A DNA stretch of 35,038 bases from JAPLYB01 sp964481435 (GCA_964481435.1 CAYZTH010000004.1:1-35038), one strand, 5' to 3'; positions 1-8,936 are shown, numbered from the stretch's first letter. The notes: a model not told the origin generated them from the sequence alone. Translations and numbers: made by a program.

Positions 1-52
1 TAGATGAGAACTAATTTTCGGTGGCCTAGTGACATATGTCATGGTCTCGCAC

Positions 53-126
53 AGGGGCGAGGGAGATTTGAACTCCCGACACCGCGAGCTTCAGTCGCGT
101 GCTCTCCCAGGCTGAGCTACCGCCCC
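53..126 (-). tRNA. tRNA-Phe (GAA)
   Basis: Read on the minus strand, a full cloverleaf is visible. The 7-bp acceptor stem is GGGGCGG with TCGCCCC, with one G-T pair. The D arm is GCTC/GAGC and the anticodon stem CGCGA/TCGCG holds the loop CTGAAGC, so the anticodon is GAA (Phe). The T arm is GGGAG/CTCCC with loop TTCAAAT. There is no intron and CCA is not encoded. Position 37 is G, the base TYW1-type enzymes modify in tRNA-Phe. The base after the acceptor stem (position 73) reads U in the RNA, whereas A is usual for tRNA-Phe. A TATA-like stretch around 148-158 lies about 27 bp before the 5' end, on the strand opposite to the rnj promoter. Confidence 0.93.
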
Positions 127-145
127 ATTGAAAATCATAAAATGG

Positions 146-185
146 TACAACTTTTAAACCTTTCTCAAAAGATATATAAACCGTA
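146..185. promoter_or_regulatory. divergent promoters for tRNA-Phe and rnj
   Basis: Two TATA-like boxes sit back to back. One, centred near 153 (TTTAAAAG on the minus strand), is about 27 bp from the tRNA-Phe 5' end. The other, TATATAAA at about 173-180 on the plus strand, predicts a start near 205, giving RNase J a leader of about 25 nt. Based on sequence and the usual archaeal TATA-to-start distance only. Confidence 0.5.
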
Positions 186-229
186 TAGGATTTTAATTAA
201 ATTAAAAAGAGGAAATACAAAAAAGAAAA

Positions 230-1573
230 ATGACCATAAGAATACATTCAGTAGGTGGATATTGTGAAGTAGGCAAGAACATGACTGTTTTAGAAGTTGG
301 AGATGACGCATTCATCTTTGATATGGGGCTTTTTCTTCCTCCGATTGTTGAACTTGAAGATCCCCAAAGAGGGAATTATACTGAAAAACAATTAAGTCAG
401 ATAGATGCTATTCCAGATGATTCTGTCATAAAAAATATCCAGCATAAGGTCCGGGCGATACTAATTTCCCATGCCCATCTTGATCATGTCGGCGCAGTTC
501 CTTATATGGCACAGAAGTATAAGGCTGAAATTGCCGGAACTCCTTACACCATTGAGATTCTAAAAGCACTGGCCCAGGATCAGAACACAAAGATTCCAAA
601 TAAAATTCGAACGGTAACCCCAAATTCCAGTTTTAAGATACAAGGGAAAAACGGGAAGGAATATGAAATTGAATTTTTGAATATAACACATTCCACCCTC
701 CAAGCCTCTTTAATAGCAGTTCATACTGATAGGGGAGTTATCTTATACGCTAATGATTTCAAATTTGATAAAACCCCCATAGTTGGTAAGGGCCCGAACT
801 ATGAAAGGATGAAAGAGCTCGCCAAAGAGGGAATATTGGTTTTGGTTGTTGAATCGCTATATGCTGATCTAGAAAGAAAAACCCCCTCTGAGAAAATTGC
901 CCGTGGCTTGCTTGAGGACGTTCTCCTGACGACAAGCAATGAAAATTCAGGTATAATCGTTACAACTTTCTCAAGCCATATAGCTAGGCTGAAAAGTATT
1001 GTTGATTGCGGCAAGCTATTAGATAGAAAAATAATCTTTTTAGGCCGCTCATTAAATAGATATGTGGGGGCAGCTTCTAGACTGAATCTCGCTCCTTTTA
1101 TGGATGACATAACCCTGGTAAGTTATAAAAATCAATTAGAAAGATCCTTGAAGAAAATTTCAAAAGAAAGAAAAGATTATATGGTTGTCTGTACGGGTCA
1201 TCAAGGAGAACCGGGTTCCATATTAGATCGGATGGTTCATGGCAAACTTCCTTTTACATTTAGCGCCTCAGATCATGTCATTTTTTCATCAAGCATAATT
1301 CCTAGTCCAATAAATGTTGCAAACAGAAAGCAATTAGAGAAAAAACTAAAAGAAAAAGGTGCAAGAATCTTTACAGACGTCCATGTTTCAGGACATTGTG
1401 GCAGAGAAGATCTGAGAGATATGATTGAGATGCTGCAGCCAAAGCATATTATTCCCGCTCATGCTGAACTTCAGAAGCTTACTGCTCTTGCTGAGCTTGC
1501 AACTGAGATGGGCTACAAGCTTGGTAAGGACGTTCATCTCCTGCAAGATGGTCAAGACCTAGTTATAGATTAA
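230..1573 (+). CDS. rnj: archaeal RNase J (beta-CASP metallo-ribonuclease)
   Basis: This 447-aa protein is a metallo-beta-lactamase/beta-CASP nuclease of the RNase J family, which degrades or trims RNA 5'-to-3' in the cytoplasm. The metal-binding HxHxDH motif is at residues 81-86 (SHAHLDH). Further metal ligands are in THST and YANDFKFD. The beta-CASP region includes VVESLYAD, the substrate-loop-like HQGEPGSILDRM, and the C-terminal HVSGHCGREDL plus IPAHAE, all typical of RNase J rather than of CPSF-type aCPSF1 (no KH domains). Length is normal for the archaeal family. The ATG at 230 gives an N-terminus (MTIRIHSVGG) that fits the family. The gene is followed at 62 nt by the first copy of the repeated stem-bulge element and then by a 65-aa ORF. 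Confidence 0.92.
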   Translation: MTIRIHSVGGYCEVGKNMTVLEVGDDAFIFDMGLFLPPIVELEDPQRGNYTEKQLSQIDAIPDDSVIKNIQHKVRAILISHAHLDHVGAVPYMAQKYKAEIAGTPYTIEILKALAQDQNTKIPNKIRTVTPNSSFKIQGKNGKEYEIEFLNITHSTLQASLIAVHTDRGVILYANDFKFDKTPIVGKGPNYERMKELAKEGILVLVVESLYADLERKTPSEKIARGLLEDVLLTTSNENSGIIVTTFSSHIARLKSIVDCGKLLDRKIIFLGRSLNRYVGAASRLNLAPFMDDITLVSYKNQLERSLKKISKERKDYMVVCTGHQGEPGSILDRMVHGKLPFTFSASDHVIFSSSIIPSPINVANRKQLEKKLKEKGARIFTDVHVSGHCGREDLRDMIEMLQPKHIIPAHAELQKLTALAELATEMGYKLGKDVHLLQDGQDLVID

Positions 1574-1634
1574 AAAAAGAGGAATGTAAGTAAGTGTTTA
1601 GGTACAGATATAAGTTTTATAATAAATAAAATAA

Positions 1635-1672
1635 GGTTTTGGTGAACTTCGAGTTCACAACGTTGCAAAACT
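1635..1672 (+). repeat. stem-bulge element, copy 1 (structured repeat)
   Basis: First of four copies. Outer helix GGTTTTG (1635-1641) pairs with CAAAACT (1666-1672). Inner helix GTGAACT (1642-1648) pairs with AGTTCAC (1652-1658) around the loop TCG. The unpaired 3'-side bulge is AACGTTG (1659-1665), identical in all copies. No base is unpaired on the 5' side, so the two helices would stack. An A/T-rich run (AATAAATAAAATAA) precedes it, as in copies 2 and 4. It lies between rnj and the 65-aa gene, whose ATG is 25 nt downstream. It may be an RNA element in the leader or an intercistronic structure; strand of action is assumed from the flanking genes. Confidence 0.85.
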
Positions 1673-1696
1673 AAAATAGAATAACTTAACTCAAAG

Positions 1697-1894
1697 ATGG
1701 CTCGCGAAGACATAAAGACATGCATAAAAAATGGTTTGGAAAGAGGAGATTCGGTGATTTCTGTAAAAATCTCTCTGGCAAATGCAGGTTATCCAAAACA
1801 AGACATCGATGATGCAATGTCTGAGCTTAAAGGCATAGATGTTAAGCACGGAGAAGTTCCAAAGCCAAGGTTTCTTCCTAAGTTGCCGAGATAA
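1697..1894 (+). CDS. hypothetical 65-aa protein
   Basis: Small, charged, soluble protein with no signal peptide or membrane segment. I do not recognise a named family. The central part (SVISVKISLANAGYPKQDIDDAMSEL shortened here to its key pattern G-Y-P-K-x-D-I-D-D-A) resembles small helical repeats seen at the N-terminus of archaeal proteins, suggesting a three-helix UBA-like fold, but that is only an impression. The C-terminus is basic and proline-rich. It begins 25 nt after copy 1 of the stem-bulge element and is codirectional with rnj. Coding status is supported by a clean start and a compact position between two real genes. Confidence 0.6.
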   Translation: MAREDIKTCIKNGLERGDSVISVKISLANAGYPKQDIDDAMSELKGIDVKHGEVPKPRFLPKLPR

Positions 1895-1974
1895 AATCTT
1901 TCTTATTTATCACCCAAATCTTTAAAACCCGGCTTCTCTCTTTCTTGATAAGAATAAGGGGTGGTAGTCAAAAA

Positions 1975-3189
1975 ATGGTAAAATTTGCACATATCGCAGA
2001 TGTACATCTTGGTGGATGGAGACAGCCAGAGATGCAAGCCTTGAATCTTAAGGCTTTTCAGCAAGCGATTGATAGATGTATTTCTGAAAAAGTAGATTTC
2101 ATTATCTTTGCGGGAGATTTATTTGATACAGCAATTCCCTCAATTGATACTCTAAAAGAAGCAATGTCAGAATTCAGGAGAATCCACGATTCTGGAATAA
2201 AATGCTACATCGTCTCAGGTTCTCATGATTACAGTCCGACAGGAAAAACATTCTTAGATGTGATAGAGAGAGCAGATTTCTGCAAAAACATCTCCTGCGT
2301 TCAAGAGAATGAGAATGAAATCTGTGTAAATGTCCTGAATGATGAAAATCTTGCATTCGTAGGAGTTCCTGGAAAAAAATCATCAGCAGAATTAGAGTAT
2401 TTTAAAAAATTGAAGATAGTAGGAAATCTCGATTCTGATAAATTAAAGATTTTTGTTTTTCACTCAACTCTGACAGAGGCCAAACCCGAAGGAATGGATT
2501 TCATTGAATCCGTAGATATAAAGACTCTTCCCGATGGTTTTGATTACTATGCGACAGGCCATCTGCATCTTGTTTTTGAAGGCAAGAAGAATGATGCTCT
2601 TGTGATATACCCTGGCCCAATTTTTCCCAATAATACAGAAGAGCTTGAAAAATTGAGGGCTGGCTCATTTTATCTCCTTGAAGCACAGGGAAATAAGATA
2701 ATCAAGAGAGAGAAGATAGAGGTTAAGACAAAAGAAGTTCTTGTTATAGATGTGAATGTAGATAATTTATCAGCAGAAGAGGCCAATAAAAAAATACTCG
2801 CTGAAATTAGCAATCAAACTCTTGCAGATAAAATAGTATTTGTAAAGATTAAAGGGACTCTGAGCTCAGGAAAGACTTCAGATATTGATTGGAAGAAGAT
2901 TACTGAAAAAATTAAAGAAAAAAATGCGTACTGCTTCTTGAAATCAGCTTCTGGCCTATCAACACAAGAGATGAAGCTAGATACAAAAATCGAGACCAAG
3001 AATATAGATGAGATAGAAACTCAATTTATCGGCAAGTATCAAGAACAAAACACAAATTTTCAGGAATTTTTCTCACTGATAATGCCCCTGTTTAATTCGC
3101 TTGAAACAGAAAAACAAGAATCAGAGAAAAAAGAGAATTTTGAATCAAGAGTCTTTGAAGAGGCAAAGAAAATCTTGAAAATAGACTAA
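1975..3189 (+). CDS. mre11: DNA double-strand break repair nuclease Mre11
   Basis: A 404-aa calcineurin-like phosphodiesterase, the nuclease subunit of the Mre11-Rad50 complex that processes DNA ends. Visible motifs are D9-x-H11 (ADVHLGG), GDLFD at 47-51, GSHD at 82-85, H163 (FHST) and GHLH at 195-198, all metal ligands in this family. The third motif is GSHD where GNHD is the textbook form. A longer frame could start at a TTG at 1945, but the ATG at 1975 gives the normal N-terminus (MVKFAHIADVHLGG) and is preceded by a G-rich stretch (GGGGTGGT) that can act as a ribosome-binding site. rad50 follows 134 nt downstream with stem-bulge copy 2 in the gap, so the two genes probably form one unit. 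Confidence 0.95.
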   Translation: MVKFAHIADVHLGGWRQPEMQALNLKAFQQAIDRCISEKVDFIIFAGDLFDTAIPSIDTLKEAMSEFRRIHDSGIKCYIVSGSHDYSPTGKTFLDVIERADFCKNISCVQENENEICVNVLNDENLAFVGVPGKKSSAELEYFKKLKIVGNLDSDKLKIFVFHSTLTEAKPEGMDFIESVDIKTLPDGFDYYATGHLHLVFEGKKNDALVIYPGPIFPNNTEELEKLRAGSFYLLEAQGNKIIKREKIEVKTKEVLVIDVNVDNLSAEEANKKILAEISNQTLADKIVFVKIKGTLSSGKTSDIDWKKITEKIKEKNAYCFLKSASGLSTQEMKLDTKIETKNIDEIETQFIGKYQEQNTNFQEFFSLIMPLFNSLETEKQESEKKENFESRVFEEAKKILKID

Positions 3190-3225
3190 AATGAGAGATT
3201 GGTAATGAATAATAAACAAAATAAA

Positions 3226-3269
3226 GGATTTTAGTGCATGAAGAAATCATGCACAACGTTGTAAAATCC
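3226..3269 (+). repeat. stem-bulge element, copy 2 (structured repeat)
   Basis: Outer helix GGATTTTA (3226-3233) with TAAAATCC (3262-3269). Inner helix GTGCATGA (3234-3241) with TCATGCAC (3247-3254), loop AGAAA. Bulge AACGTTG (3255-3261). Compared with copy 1, the inner helix differs at most positions yet still pairs perfectly, and the pair next to the inner helix is A-T instead of G-C, so there is compensatory change in both helices. It begins 37 nt after the mre11 stop and ends 54 nt before the rad50 ATG. Confidence 0.87.
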
Positions 3270-3323
3270 AATTACATAAAAAACACTTACCTCAAACACA
3301 TAACAAAAACATAACGCACAAAA

Positions 3324-5369
3324 ATGATAATAAAAAAGATATCGATGGAGAATATAAGAAGTTATGAAAAAGCAGAAATCTTTTTTCCTGAAGGAAGTAC
3401 TCTGCTCTCAGGAGACATCGGCTCGGGGAAGTCTTCGGTTTTGCTCGCTCTAGAATTTGCACTCTTCGGCCTCCAGCCAGGTTTCATGTCTGGCACAAGT
3501 CTGTTAAGAAAAGAAGCAGATGAAGGCTCTGTTGAACTTGAGCTCGAGATACTTAACAGACATATAAAGATACGAAGGAGCCTAGAAAGAAAAAAAGCCT
3601 CCGTCGGCCAGACTAAAGATTGTTATCTTGAGATTGATGATAAAAAAGAAAAACTAAGTCCTGAGGACCTTAAGGCGCATATACTCCAGCTCCTAAATTA
3701 TCCTCAATCAATGTTAAAATCAAGAACAAATTTTCTGTATAGATTCACAATCTACACTCCTCAAGAGGAAATGAAGCAGATCCTGATGGAAAAAGCCGAG
3801 GAAAGGATTAACACGCTAAGAAAAATATTCAGCATCGACAAATACAAGAACATCATCTCAAATCTTGATATAGTCTCATCAAAATTGAAAGAGCGGCTAA
3901 AGCTGAATGAAGCTAGAACCTTTGACTTTGAATCAAAGAAGCTCGAGAAACTTGATTATGAAAGGCAGAAACAAGAAGAAGAAGAAAAAGTAAAAGCAAT
4001 CTCTCCCCTTATCTCTATCTTGGATTTAGAAATACAAGAAAATAAAAAAATTCTTCAGGACCTTAGTATAAAGATAAGAAAAGCCCACGACCTAAAAACC
4101 GAAATAATCTCCCTTAAGATAAATATCAAGAATTCAGAAGATCAAAAAGTGAAGGGGATGAAAGAAATTGAGAGGATAGACAAAAGTCTTCAAGAGACAT
4201 TCAATATGAACTTTCAGAATCAGGATTTTAAGCAGCAATTGCTTACTCTAAAGAATGATTTTGATTTAAAAGATAGGAAGATAAGAGAATTCATTTCAGA
4301 AGTTGCAGTCAGTGAATCAAAGAAAAGAGAGTCTCTTGAGCTTGAAAAAAGAATCAATAATCTTATTGAATGCCCCTATTGCAAGCAGCAAGTTTCAGAA
4401 GAACATAAGGCAAGAATTCTTGATGAAGCGAAGAAGAACATACAAAACTGTGATGAGAGGGTCATTTCTTTAAAAGAAGAAAGAAATAAAATTGAAAAGG
4501 ATTGCAGGGATATCCAGGATAAGATATCAAACCTGCATGAAAAAGAAAAAGAGGCAGAGACAATAAAATTAAAGCTCGCATGGATCGCTGACCAGAAAAA
4601 GGTTAGAGATAGTCTTTTTGATGAACTCAAAATTCTTGTTGAGAAACAATTCTCTTTAGAAGATAAATTAAAAATCCTCGAGCAGGATTCAAAAGATAAT
4701 CACGACCTTGAGAATCAGTATGAACAGCAGAACAAGGTTATAGAAAACAAGGTAAGACAAGAAAGAGAATTGTCGATAGAGAGGGCACAGCACGAAAAAC
4801 AGCACCAATACTATGGTTCTAGAATCATAGAACTCGAGAGGGAGATAAAGCTCAAAGAGAAGATTCTTGTCGAATCAAGTTATCTAAAAAAACTTAATGA
4901 GTGGCTTTCTGATCATCTATCAGAATTGTTATTATCAATTGAAAAAAATGTCATGCTCGCTATAAATCTTGAATTTAATAAGATGTTTGAGAAATGGTTT
5001 TCCATGTTAACTGAAAACCTGAACGCAAGAATAGATGAGAACTTCACCCCTATAATTGAGCAGCAGGGGTATGAGATAGAGTATGAAGGATTATCTGGCG
5101 GAGAGAGAACCGCCGCAGCCCTGGCCTACAGATTGGCCCTAAATCAGATAATCAATAACCTTATGTCAAAACTGACAACTCAGGGCCTTCTTATTTTGGA
5201 TGAACCAACAGATGGTTTCTCTTCAGAGCAGATAGGAAAGATGAGAAATATCCTCGATGAATTGAAATCCGAACAATTAATCCTGGTTTCTCATGAAGAA
5301 AAGATTGAGAGTTTTGTTGAAAATGTCCTAAGATTTGAGAAAAAAGATGGAAAAAGCGGATTAGTCTGA
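3324..5369 (+). CDS. rad50: DNA repair ATPase Rad50
   Basis: SMC-like ATPase partner of Mre11. Walker A is GDIGSGKSS at 30-38. The zinc hook CPYC is at 350-353, at the tip of an antiparallel coiled coil spanning roughly 180-530. The ABC signature LSGGERTAAA starts at 590, Walker B with D-loop is LLILDEPTDG ending near 631, and the switch His is in VSHEE near 657. At 681 aa it is about 200 residues shorter than well-studied archaeal Rad50 proteins (about 880 aa), the loss falling in the coiled-coil arms, while both ATPase halves are complete. The ATG at 3324 gives the conserved start MIIKKISMENIRSYE. Confidence 0.95.
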   Translation: MIIKKISMENIRSYEKAEIFFPEGSTLLSGDIGSGKSSVLLALEFALFGLQPGFMSGTSLLRKEADEGSVELELEILNRHIKIRRSLERKKASVGQTKDCYLEIDDKKEKLSPEDLKAHILQLLNYPQSMLKSRTNFLYRFTIYTPQEEMKQILMEKAEERINTLRKIFSIDKYKNIISNLDIVSSKLKERLKLNEARTFDFESKKLEKLDYERQKQEEEEKVKAISPLISILDLEIQENKKILQDLSIKIRKAHDLKTEIISLKINIKNSEDQKVKGMKEIERIDKSLQETFNMNFQNQDFKQQLLTLKNDFDLKDRKIREFISEVAVSESKKRESLELEKRINNLIECPYCKQQVSEEHKARILDEAKKNIQNCDERVISLKEERNKIEKDCRDIQDKISNLHEKEKEAETIKLKLAWIADQKKVRDSLFDELKILVEKQFSLEDKLKILEQDSKDNHDLENQYEQQNKVIENKVRQERELSIERAQHEKQHQYYGSRIIELEREIKLKEKILVESSYLKKLNEWLSDHLSELLLSIEKNVMLAINLEFNKMFEKWFSMLTENLNARIDENFTPIIEQQGYEIEYEGLSGGERTAAALAYRLALNQIINNLMSKLTTQGLLILDEPTDGFSSEQIGKMRNILDELKSEQLILVSHEEKIESFVENVLRFEKKDGKSGLV

Positions 5370-5469
5370 TTTTTAGTCACAATGAATATATATTTTGGGA
5401 GCACAAAATATTTAAATACTCGGGATTTTAAGACTTATAATTAAAGAGACATAATAAAAAGAGTTAAAG

Positions 5470-6849
5470 ATGACAAAACAAAAACTTTCTCTAATCCTAT
5501 CAGTTTTCATTATGTTCTTGTGCGTTCTGACCATCGTAAATGCCGCAGACTTCACAATCACAAAAGAAGCAGTCAATGATGTTGTAGCAATAGAATTGAC
5601 AATTCCTGCAAGATATGACGTAACAATCACTAATGACCGAGCTGACAAGAGTTTTGAGTTTGTTAGTATAATTGATACTACTATTCTTCCAAAAAGCACA
5701 GGTGTAATTGCTATGGGGGATTCTGTAACCGTTCCAGTTAGTGTTCTTCCACTGAACAGGGTAAGGTATAATTTTAATTTTGAATATTTTGTTAGAGACA
5801 ATTTTGGTAATTCAGTAAAAGATTCGATGTTTGTCAAGATCTTGCCTATTGCAGAAATTGTATCCATAGATATGCCAAAAGAAGTTGCAAGAGACGACAC
5901 ACTATTGCCTGTAAGAATTATTAATAAAGAGAACATAAACCTTGGAGATGTTGTAATAACTGCCGATGCAGGCGCATTCATGGCCTCAACAACAATTGCA
6001 ATTTCCGCAAACACTGCAGTTACAGCAAACATTCCTTTGACAGGAACAAAGATAAAGACTTCAGAAGCAGGAGTCTACCCTCTAAAGATAATCCTATTCC
6101 TAAATAAGGAATATAATTATACTGTGAACGACACAATAAATCTAAAAGAGTTCTCAAGCATATCTCCCCAGGATAGCATAGATCGAAGCTTTTTTGGATA
6201 TACCAAGACTCTAAAAAGAACAAATACCGGAAACATAAAACAGATAGTTACTATTGAATTGCCTTACGCTAACTTCATTGAGAGGACATTTACTCATTTT
6301 GACATTATCCCCACAGGAAGAATGCAATCAAAAGATGGGGCAATGTGGCAGAGAGAGCTTTCCCCAGGGGAGAGCTTTACAGTCCGTGCAATAACCGACT
6401 ACACGGTACTAATTGTAATAATACTCTTGATTATCATAGCAATCGTTGCATACATCTTGGTAATGAGAAGAAGGATGGTAGTGCATAAAAAAGCAATTCC
6501 AGTCAAAACCAAAGGCGGAGAATTTGCATCAAAGATAGTAATTCTATTGAAGAATGTTGGTAGCAAGGAGATAATGAATCTTAACTTGGTTGACAGACTT
6601 CCTTTGACAACACAGTTATACGAGAAATTCGGTTCAATTAAGCCAGACAAGACAGAGAAGCACATAGTTGAATGGAACTTCCCCTCCCTATTACCTGGAG
6701 AAGAGATAGTTGTTTCATATGTCCTTTACAGTAAGATACACATGGTTGGAGCAATAAACCTTCCAACAGCAAGCTTAAGCTTCACCGATGTACAAGGCAA
6801 GAGAAAGACAGTTTCATCTAATAAGATTCTAGTTAATGCAGGTAATTAA
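5470..6849 (+). CDS. secreted, membrane-anchored protein with Ig-like domains
   Basis: A 459-aa protein with a signal peptide (residues about 1-26, hydrophobic core LSLILSVFIMFLCVLTIV, cleavage likely after NAA). A beta-rich extracellular region to about residue 310 is followed by one strong membrane helix (about 312-334, VLIVIILLIIIAIVAYILVM) ending in RRRM. After the helix comes a DUF11/CARDB-like beta domain (KNVGSKEIMNLNLVDRLP, then LLPGEEIVVSYVL), placed by the charge pattern on the cytoplasmic side, which is odd for this kind of domain. The exact family is not recognised. A TATA-like ATATTTAAATA near 5408 precedes it. Probably a cell-envelope or surface-attachment protein. Confidence 0.75.
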   Translation: MTKQKLSLILSVFIMFLCVLTIVNAADFTITKEAVNDVVAIELTIPARYDVTITNDRADKSFEFVSIIDTTILPKSTGVIAMGDSVTVPVSVLPLNRVRYNFNFEYFVRDNFGNSVKDSMFVKILPIAEIVSIDMPKEVARDDTLLPVRIINKENINLGDVVITADAGAFMASTTIAISANTAVTANIPLTGTKIKTSEAGVYPLKIILFLNKEYNYTVNDTINLKEFSSISPQDSIDRSFFGYTKTLKRTNTGNIKQIVTIELPYANFIERTFTHFDIIPTGRMQSKDGAMWQRELSPGESFTVRAITDYTVLIVIILLIIIAIVAYILVMRRRMVVHKKAIPVKTKGGEFASKIVILLKNVGSKEIMNLNLVDRLPLTTQLYEKFGSIKPDKTEKHIVEWNFPSLLPGEEIVVSYVLYSKIHMVGAINLPTASLSFTDVQGKRKTVSSNKILVNAGN

Positions 6850-6916
6850 GCCCACATTAATATTTTTTTAATGGCTTAAATTTAAATATCTAAAATATAT
6901 CCTATCTACGTAAAAG

Positions 6917-8257
6917 ATGGCACGAGAAAAGCAAGAAAAAAAGAAGACTGAAAGTAAGGAAATTAAGAGTTTTGTCTCAATTCAAGAAGCCCTGGATAAA
7001 AAGAAAGGTCACGTCTCTATTCATGGCTGGGTCCATAGGGAGGCTAAGATGAAAGACAAGATATTCATAGTTCTCAGAGATTCTTCAAATATACTCCAGT
7101 GTGTAATTAAGGAGGATCAGGTATCTAAAGACCAGTGGCAGGCTCTACAGAAGGTCCTGGTTGAAAGTTCAATGGAACTTGAGGGAACAATCAGAGAAGA
7201 CAAAAGATCTCCAACAGGTTACGAAGTTGATGTTTCAAGTCTAAGGGTCGTTGGTTATGCCGAACCCTATCCTATAACCAAGGAAATTAATGAAGAGCTT
7301 CTTTTGGATAGAAGGCATCTCTGGCTTAGGTCCAGGAAGATGACTGCCATAATGAAGATAAGAAGCACTGTTTTTGGCGCATATCACGAATATTTTAGAA
7401 GTAAAGGATTTTATGAATTCCAGTCCCCAATACTGATTCCTGGCGGAGCAGAAGAAGGACCAACACTATTTGAATTGAAATACGGCAATAAAAAAGCCTA
7501 CTTAGCTCAGACTTGGCAACTCTACGCAGAAGCAGCTATGTTCGCTTTAGAAAAAATTTATACCATGGCACCAAGTTTTAGGGCAGAAAAATCAAAGACC
7601 TCAAGGCACTTGACCGAGTATTGGCATGCTGAAATGGAAGTTGCCTGGGCGAATCTCGATGAATTGATGAATTATGCAGAAGAGCTAATTAAGCATATTG
7701 TTAAAAGAGTTCTAGAAAATAATAAGGAGGACCTAAAAATTCTGAGCAGAGATGTGAAAAAACTCGAGCCAGTCCTAACCAAGCCATTTCCAAGAATAAC
7801 TTATGATGAAGCAATTAAATCTCTAAAGAAAAAAGGGATTAATTTCCAGTGGGGAAAAGACCTTAGAACATCAGAAGAAGATAGTTTGATGGAGTCTCAA
7901 GCTACTCCTGTTTTTGTTACACACTATCCCAAGGAGGTTGTAGCCTTTTACAAACCAAGAGACCCAAAAAACCCAAAAGTGGCTATCTGTTTTGACTTAC
8001 TAGCTCCGGAAGGGAATCATGAGATTATGGGCGGAAGTGAAAGAGATACAGACATAGAAGAATTGAAAAAAACACTCAAAAGTAAGGGAGAGAAAATAGA
8101 GGATTATAATTATTATCTAGACACAAGGAGATATGGCTCAGTACCTCATGCTGGTTTTGGTATGGGCACAGATCGAGTTGTTAAGTGGATATGCGGTCTA
8201 GACAATATCAAAGATGCTATCGCATTTCCAAGAACTCCTGATAGATTGGTTCCATAA
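6917..8257 (+). CDS. asnS: asparaginyl-tRNA synthetase
   Basis: A 446-aa class IIb synthetase that charges tRNA-Asn. An N-terminal OB-fold anticodon-binding domain (about 30-120, VSIHGWVHR) precedes the catalytic core. Motif 2 is FRAEKSKTSRHLTEYW at about 221-236; the RHLTE(F/Y)W form and the LAQTWQLYAEAAMFAL segment point to AsnRS rather than AspRS. Motif 3 is GFGMGTDR at 413-420, with D where family members normally have E (GLER), followed by the family ending FPRTPDRL. A TATA-like TTTAAATA near 6882-6889 sits about 30 bp before the ATG, so the leader is very short or absent. Its presence means Asn-tRNA can be made directly, while gatD in this window implies Gln-tRNA is made by amidation. 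Confidence 0.9.
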   Translation: MAREKQEKKKTESKEIKSFVSIQEALDKKKGHVSIHGWVHREAKMKDKIFIVLRDSSNILQCVIKEDQVSKDQWQALQKVLVESSMELEGTIREDKRSPTGYEVDVSSLRVVGYAEPYPITKEINEELLLDRRHLWLRSRKMTAIMKIRSTVFGAYHEYFRSKGFYEFQSPILIPGGAEEGPTLFELKYGNKKAYLAQTWQLYAEAAMFALEKIYTMAPSFRAEKSKTSRHLTEYWHAEMEVAWANLDELMNYAEELIKHIVKRVLENNKEDLKILSRDVKKLEPVLTKPFPRITYDEAIKSLKKKGINFQWGKDLRTSEEDSLMESQATPVFVTHYPKEVVAFYKPRDPKNPKVAICFDLLAPEGNHEIMGGSERDTDIEELKKTLKSKGEKIEDYNYYLDTRRYGSVPHAGFGMGTDRVVKWICGLDNIKDAIAFPRTPDRLVP

Positions 8258-8280
8258 GTTCTAAATCTTTAGGATAAAAA

Positions 8281-8679
8281 ATGCCAAAAAAAATAAAAAA
8301 CGAACAAATCTTTAAGTTAAGAAAGATAAAACACTCAAAGCGGGACATCATCGCCCTTATCCTTGCTTTAGCTGCGGTTAGCTTTCTGATTTTATACTCT
8401 GTTTATTTTCTCGCTGAAAAAGCTTCAGTTCTGAGTCTTTTAGAAGATCCAAAATATCCCGAGTTTAGTCCTATCTGGCCAACTTTTATTGTAGTAGTCT
8501 CGCTGATTTGGGTTGTTCTTGCGGTGATAATGGCATTCATCGTCTATAAGATTGAGAAAAAACAGTATAAGTGGTACTCTCTCCTGATTGTTTCCATAAT
8601 ATCTTTATTATTTATGAGAATAGACACTCTCGTTCTAGGGATAATTGCCAGCATTCTTTACTATAAAGAACATCACTGA
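8281..8679 (+). CDS. small three-helix membrane protein
   Basis: A 132-aa integral membrane protein that I cannot assign to a family. A basic N-terminus (about 20 residues rich in Lys) is followed by three membrane helices at about 23-45, 64-90 and 98-127. The Lys-rich N-terminus suggests it faces the cytoplasm. It begins 23 nt after the asnS stop and is probably cotranscribed, though no functional link is evident. Confidence 0.65.
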   Translation: MPKKIKNEQIFKLRKIKHSKRDIIALILALAAVSFLILYSVYFLAEKASVLSLLEDPKYPEFSPIWPTFIVVVSLIWVVLAVIMAFIVYKIEKKQYKWYSLLIVSIISLLFMRIDTLVLGIIASILYYKEHH

Positions 8680-8759
8680 AAAAAAAAGTATGTTCTTTTG
8701 AACACAAAACTTTAAATAATAAAATCCTTTTTATTTTTAATAAAAGAAGGTAACAAAAA

Positions 8760-8909
8760 ATGGTAAGATATAGATGCGGAAAATGTAATTTTGGATTTGA
8801 CAGGAAAGACGCTCCAAGACTATGCCCCTTCTGCGGTACTGAGGGTTCAGTCTATCAAGAAGGAGATGCAACAACGGTTTTGAAAGACGTTGATTCCATG
8901 ATTGATTAA
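8760..8909 (+). CDS. rubredoxin-like zinc-ribbon small protein
   Basis: A 49-aa ORF. It encodes MVRYRCGKCNFGFD with two CxxC pairs (C6/C9 and C22/C25, the second as CPFCG), spaced by 12 residues, the pattern of a rubredoxin-like or zinc-ribbon knuckle. Such proteins bind Zn or Fe and are common small archaeal proteins of unsettled role. The ATG at 8760 is preceded by AGAAGGT about 8 nt upstream, a plausible ribosome-binding site, and by a TATA-like TTTAAATAA at about 8711. An acidic tail follows the ribbon. The clear cysteine spacing and clean start make it very likely real. Confidence 0.8.
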   Translation: MVRYRCGKCNFGFDRKDAPRLCPFCGTEGSVYQEGDATTVLKDVDSMID

Positions 8910-8936
8910 GATTTGAAATAAATTTTAAATTTAAAA

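Noticed and set aside
4..267. 87-aa open frame at the window start
   Set aside because: It runs antisense through tRNA-Phe and through the rnj promoter.
1945..1974. TTG start extending Mre11 by 10 residues
   Set aside because: The added residues are not family-like and cover the likely ribosome-binding site of the ATG at 1975.
5412..6032. 206-aa minus-strand open frame
   Set aside because: It is antisense to the signal-peptide gene at 5470; its hydrophobic, Thr/Ser-rich text is a complement artefact.
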